NCBI GenBank assembly: GCA_910592005.1
Contig: CAJVPP010002413.1
Coordinates: 1 to 14,945 of the forward strand
Source: Funneliformis mosseae
Taxonomy: Eukaryota; Glomeromycota; Glomeromycetes; Glomerales; Glomeraceae
Reading direction: 5' to 3'
Length of the DNA: 14,945 nucleotides
Positions within the stretch are counted from its first letter, which is position 1. Each line of letters opens with the position of its first letter. Below, piece by piece: positions 13,006-14,945 of the stretch. Below the pieces are notes generated by a model. The model was given only the letters and a program-made list of their open reading frames with translations. It made no database searches and was not told the origin of the DNA. A program made the translations under genes and the position numbers.

Positions 13006-13860
13006 ATAGTGTTTTAAATAGTCCTTCAAAAATAATAAGGTAAAATGAAAGAAAATCTTTTCACTAAAAATAATATTGTTTTATCAAAAAAGACCGAAGT
13101 TTCTACCCGGTTGATCATGAATCGGGTGAGATAAGGAATAAAGGATTATGGAAAAGTTTGTGAAGTAAATTTATCGAAAATATGAAATTTTTTTTAATCA
13201 CAAAAACTAATTATAAAGAATTATTAAGGAAATTGCTAACATAATAGAAATTTCTGGAATCAATAAGATATTAATTATAAATATGATTCTGAATATATAT
13301 CTGATTTTATAAAAATACTTAATATTTATTTTATAATTTCATTATTTAAAAATTTGGAAATTTGGATTAATCTATAAAATATAATTTTAAAATGCTAAAA
13401 GAAGAATAGTATATAAAATAATTTTAAAGAGTAAAAGAATTAATATATTTTACTTATAATAAATAATATAACTTTTAATTTATTAATTATTTAAACTTAT
13501 TATTTTTATTATAATAGTAATAAAAATAATATTTATTTTAAAGAATTTAATACAAGTTTTTAAAAATTATTAGATAAATGTATATAATTTTATTTCTATT
13601 TTTATTAATTCTATTTATATTTCAACTTTTATATTTGTTTTTAATAATATATATATAATATAATTTATGAAAAATTATAAAATTTTAAATATCTAAGAAA
13701 ATAAGAAGTTATTTAATTTAAATTTAATAAAGATATTTTAATTATATAAATTTTTAGATAATTAAAAAGTCAGTTTATTTTTAGCTTTAAAAATATTATA
13801 AATTAATAATAATATCAATAATAATAATAAATAATAATAGAATATATTTATTTAATATTA
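13006..13860. other. 3' flank and AT-rich DNA, no gene
   Basis: The first about 150 bases are the likely 3' untranslated region and tail of the polymerase gene. From about 13160 the DNA becomes extremely AT-rich and all frames are stopped. A trinucleotide-like AAT/ATA tract lies at 13805-13840. No gene or mobile element is recognised. Confidence 0.5.
13105..13127. repeat. Hairpin-forming inverted repeat downstream of POLD2
   Basis: ACCCGGTT (13105-13112) can pair with AATCGGGT (13120-13127) over 8 positions with one G-U pair, around a 7-base loop. It stands out as GC-rich in AT-rich surroundings, about 100 bp after the stop codon. It could shape the 3' end of the transcript. It lacks the T-rich tail of a bacterial-type terminator and does not fit a tRNA arm within a whole tRNA. 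Confidence 0.4.
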
Positions 13861-14117
13861 GAGAATACCAGTGTTCTCCTTTAATATATATACTAACATC
13901 TAATCCTAACTAATTCTAACTTATCTTAACTAACTCTAATCCTAACTCTAACTGTGACAAATAAATATGCGTAACAAATAAGATTTTGTCACTTAAAAAA
14001 AACTAAGTTTCCTAAATAAATAGTAAAAATTAAAACTTGAGAAGTGTAATACAATGTGACAAATATTTTAATATTAAACAATTCACATGATAAAAAGGAA
14101 TAATTATTGATATTCTC
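13861..14117. mobile_element. Candidate MITE, 257 bp with TA flanks
   Basis: The ends GAGAATACCA (13861-13870) and TGATATTCTC (14108-14117) form an inverted repeat matching at 9 of 10 positions; the difference is a transition. TA flanks both ends (13859-13860 and 14118-14119), and the outer TAT also matches, so the repeat covers 12 perfect bases if the flank is counted. There is no coding potential. Inside are GTGACAAA (13954-13961), its inverse TTTGTCAC (13985-13992) and a second GTGACAAA (14056-14063), plus a telomere-like tract. Size, TA borders and lack of coding fit a non-autonomous Tc1/mariner-type element, but the terminal repeats are short, so chance is not excluded. Confidence 0.4.
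13900..13953 (+). repeat. Degenerate telomere-like hexamer tract
   Basis: The 12-mer CTAATCCTAACT occurs at 13900-13911 and again at 13936-13947. The segment 13931-13952 matches a (TAACCC)n array at 19 of 22 positions, and the three mismatches are all C-to-T. TTAGGG/CCCTAA is the usual fungal telomere unit. The tract could be an internal telomeric remnant or just a short CTAACT-type simple repeat inside the candidate MITE. Confidence 0.4.
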
Positions 14118-14119
14118 TA

Positions 14120-14870
14120 ATATAATATACATTTTTTTATAATAATATTATTATAATTAGGAATAACATTATTTATGACTTGTTATTATAGCGATACTTT
14201 ACAATTATAAAAAATTATGTAAATTTTTATACCTTTTTTTAGTTATATTACTTAATTTTATATAGATAAATTATTGGATTCTAGGATTATCACTTTTAAT
14301 GGTATTTAACAATTATAGTTGAATTATAATTCAGATTGAAAAAACTAGCCTGAATTAATTAAGATGTAATTTAGCTAAAATAGAGAATATAAAGTGATAA
14401 AATCTGTTCAATTATTATTATACATCTGGATTAATAGATTCATAATTCTCTTTACAAATTTTGAAGAACTTTTACCATTATATATTTGTTTATAAAGTAT
14501 CTCTAAAAATCTATAAAAATTATAAATAAGAAGAATTTTATTAGAAAGTTTGTTACTTAACTTAGAGGTTTCCTAATAAACAGAAAGAATAACTATAGCT
14601 TTTGTATTATGTAATTTGTATAATGTTTATTGTAATTTATTTGTATATATAATTTCTTAAATAAACATCTTATTAGCTTTAATAATAATAACAATAGTGA
14701 TAGTAAATCACATGTAATTAAAAGTATATTAATGCATATATTTTGAATAAAAGCTTAACTTTTAAATACTTTATTCTCTTTATTAATATTATTCATTTTT
14801 CCTTATGATTTTTGCTATTATGTTCTTTTTGTTTACACAATTTATATGTATATTAAATTTTAGTATTAGA
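14120..14870. other. AT-rich DNA without recognisable genes
   Basis: All frames are closed at short intervals and no RNA gene or repeat end stands out until the abrupt change at about 14871. Confidence 0.55.
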
Positions 14871-14872
14871 TA

Positions 14873-14945
14873 CAGTGGCTACCAAAAGAAACGCAAGTGT
14901 GATTGGTTACCTTTGAACGGCTATAACTCATCAACCACAAATGCT
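14873..14945 (+). mobile_element. Left end of a second Tc1/mariner-like element, cut by window end
   Basis: A TA at 14871-14872 is followed by CAGTGGCTACCAAAAG, then AAACGCAAGTGTG. The start CAG-x-GG followed by AAAAG has the same plan as the ends of the element at 3092-4448 and of Tc1-type elements in general. From this point GC rises to roughly 45 percent by eye, against very AT-rich DNA just upstream, so the junction is sharp. The high GC suggests a recent insertion that has not yet suffered the decay seen in the older element. Transposase and right end lie outside the window, so the assignment rests on the terminus alone. Confidence 0.6.

Overview
The window looks like nuclear DNA of a very AT-rich, intron-rich fungus. 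The best guess is an arbuscular mycorrhizal fungus such as Rhizophagus (Glomeromycotina), but this is an inference from style: short AT-rich introns of about 60-95 bp, fungal-type core genes, heavy transposon decay and Tc1/mariner elements. No marker here fixes the species.

Layout: (1) 1-3091 is extremely AT-rich, multiply stopped DNA with no recognisable gene. (2) 3092-4448 is a complete but dead Tc1-family DNA transposon, with 27-bp terminal inverted repeats, TA on both sides, and a transposase frame broken almost only by nonsense changes that fit C-to-T/G-to-A transitions. (3) 4449-5787 is again featureless AT-rich DNA. (4) 5788-7625 has higher GC and holds fragments of one or more decayed plus-strand genes of unknown family. 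(5) 8085-8813 is an intact three-exon ARF1-type GTPase gene (181 aa). (6) 8814-10901 is intergenic with weak, stop-interrupted coding traces. (7) 10902-13005 is an intact ten-exon gene for the B (small) subunit of DNA polymerase delta (473 aa). (8) 13006-14872 is AT-rich DNA with a small candidate MITE (13861-14117) that contains a degenerate telomere-like tract. (9) From 14873 the composition changes abruptly and the window ends inside what looks like the terminus of a second, younger Tc1/mariner-type element.

The two intact genes are conserved housekeeping genes on the same strand and are not functionally linked: ARF1 acts in Golgi vesicle budding, the polymerase subunit in chromosome replication. 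They form a small gene island between AT-rich, transposon-bearing flanks. The most informative pattern in the non-genic part is how the decay happened: in the transposon, and perhaps in the old gene at 6137-6747 and the telomere-like tract, losses are dominated by transitions, as expected from cytosine methylation plus deamination or a RIP-like process. No clearly new multi-gene system (defence, biosynthetic, CRISPR or similar) is visible.
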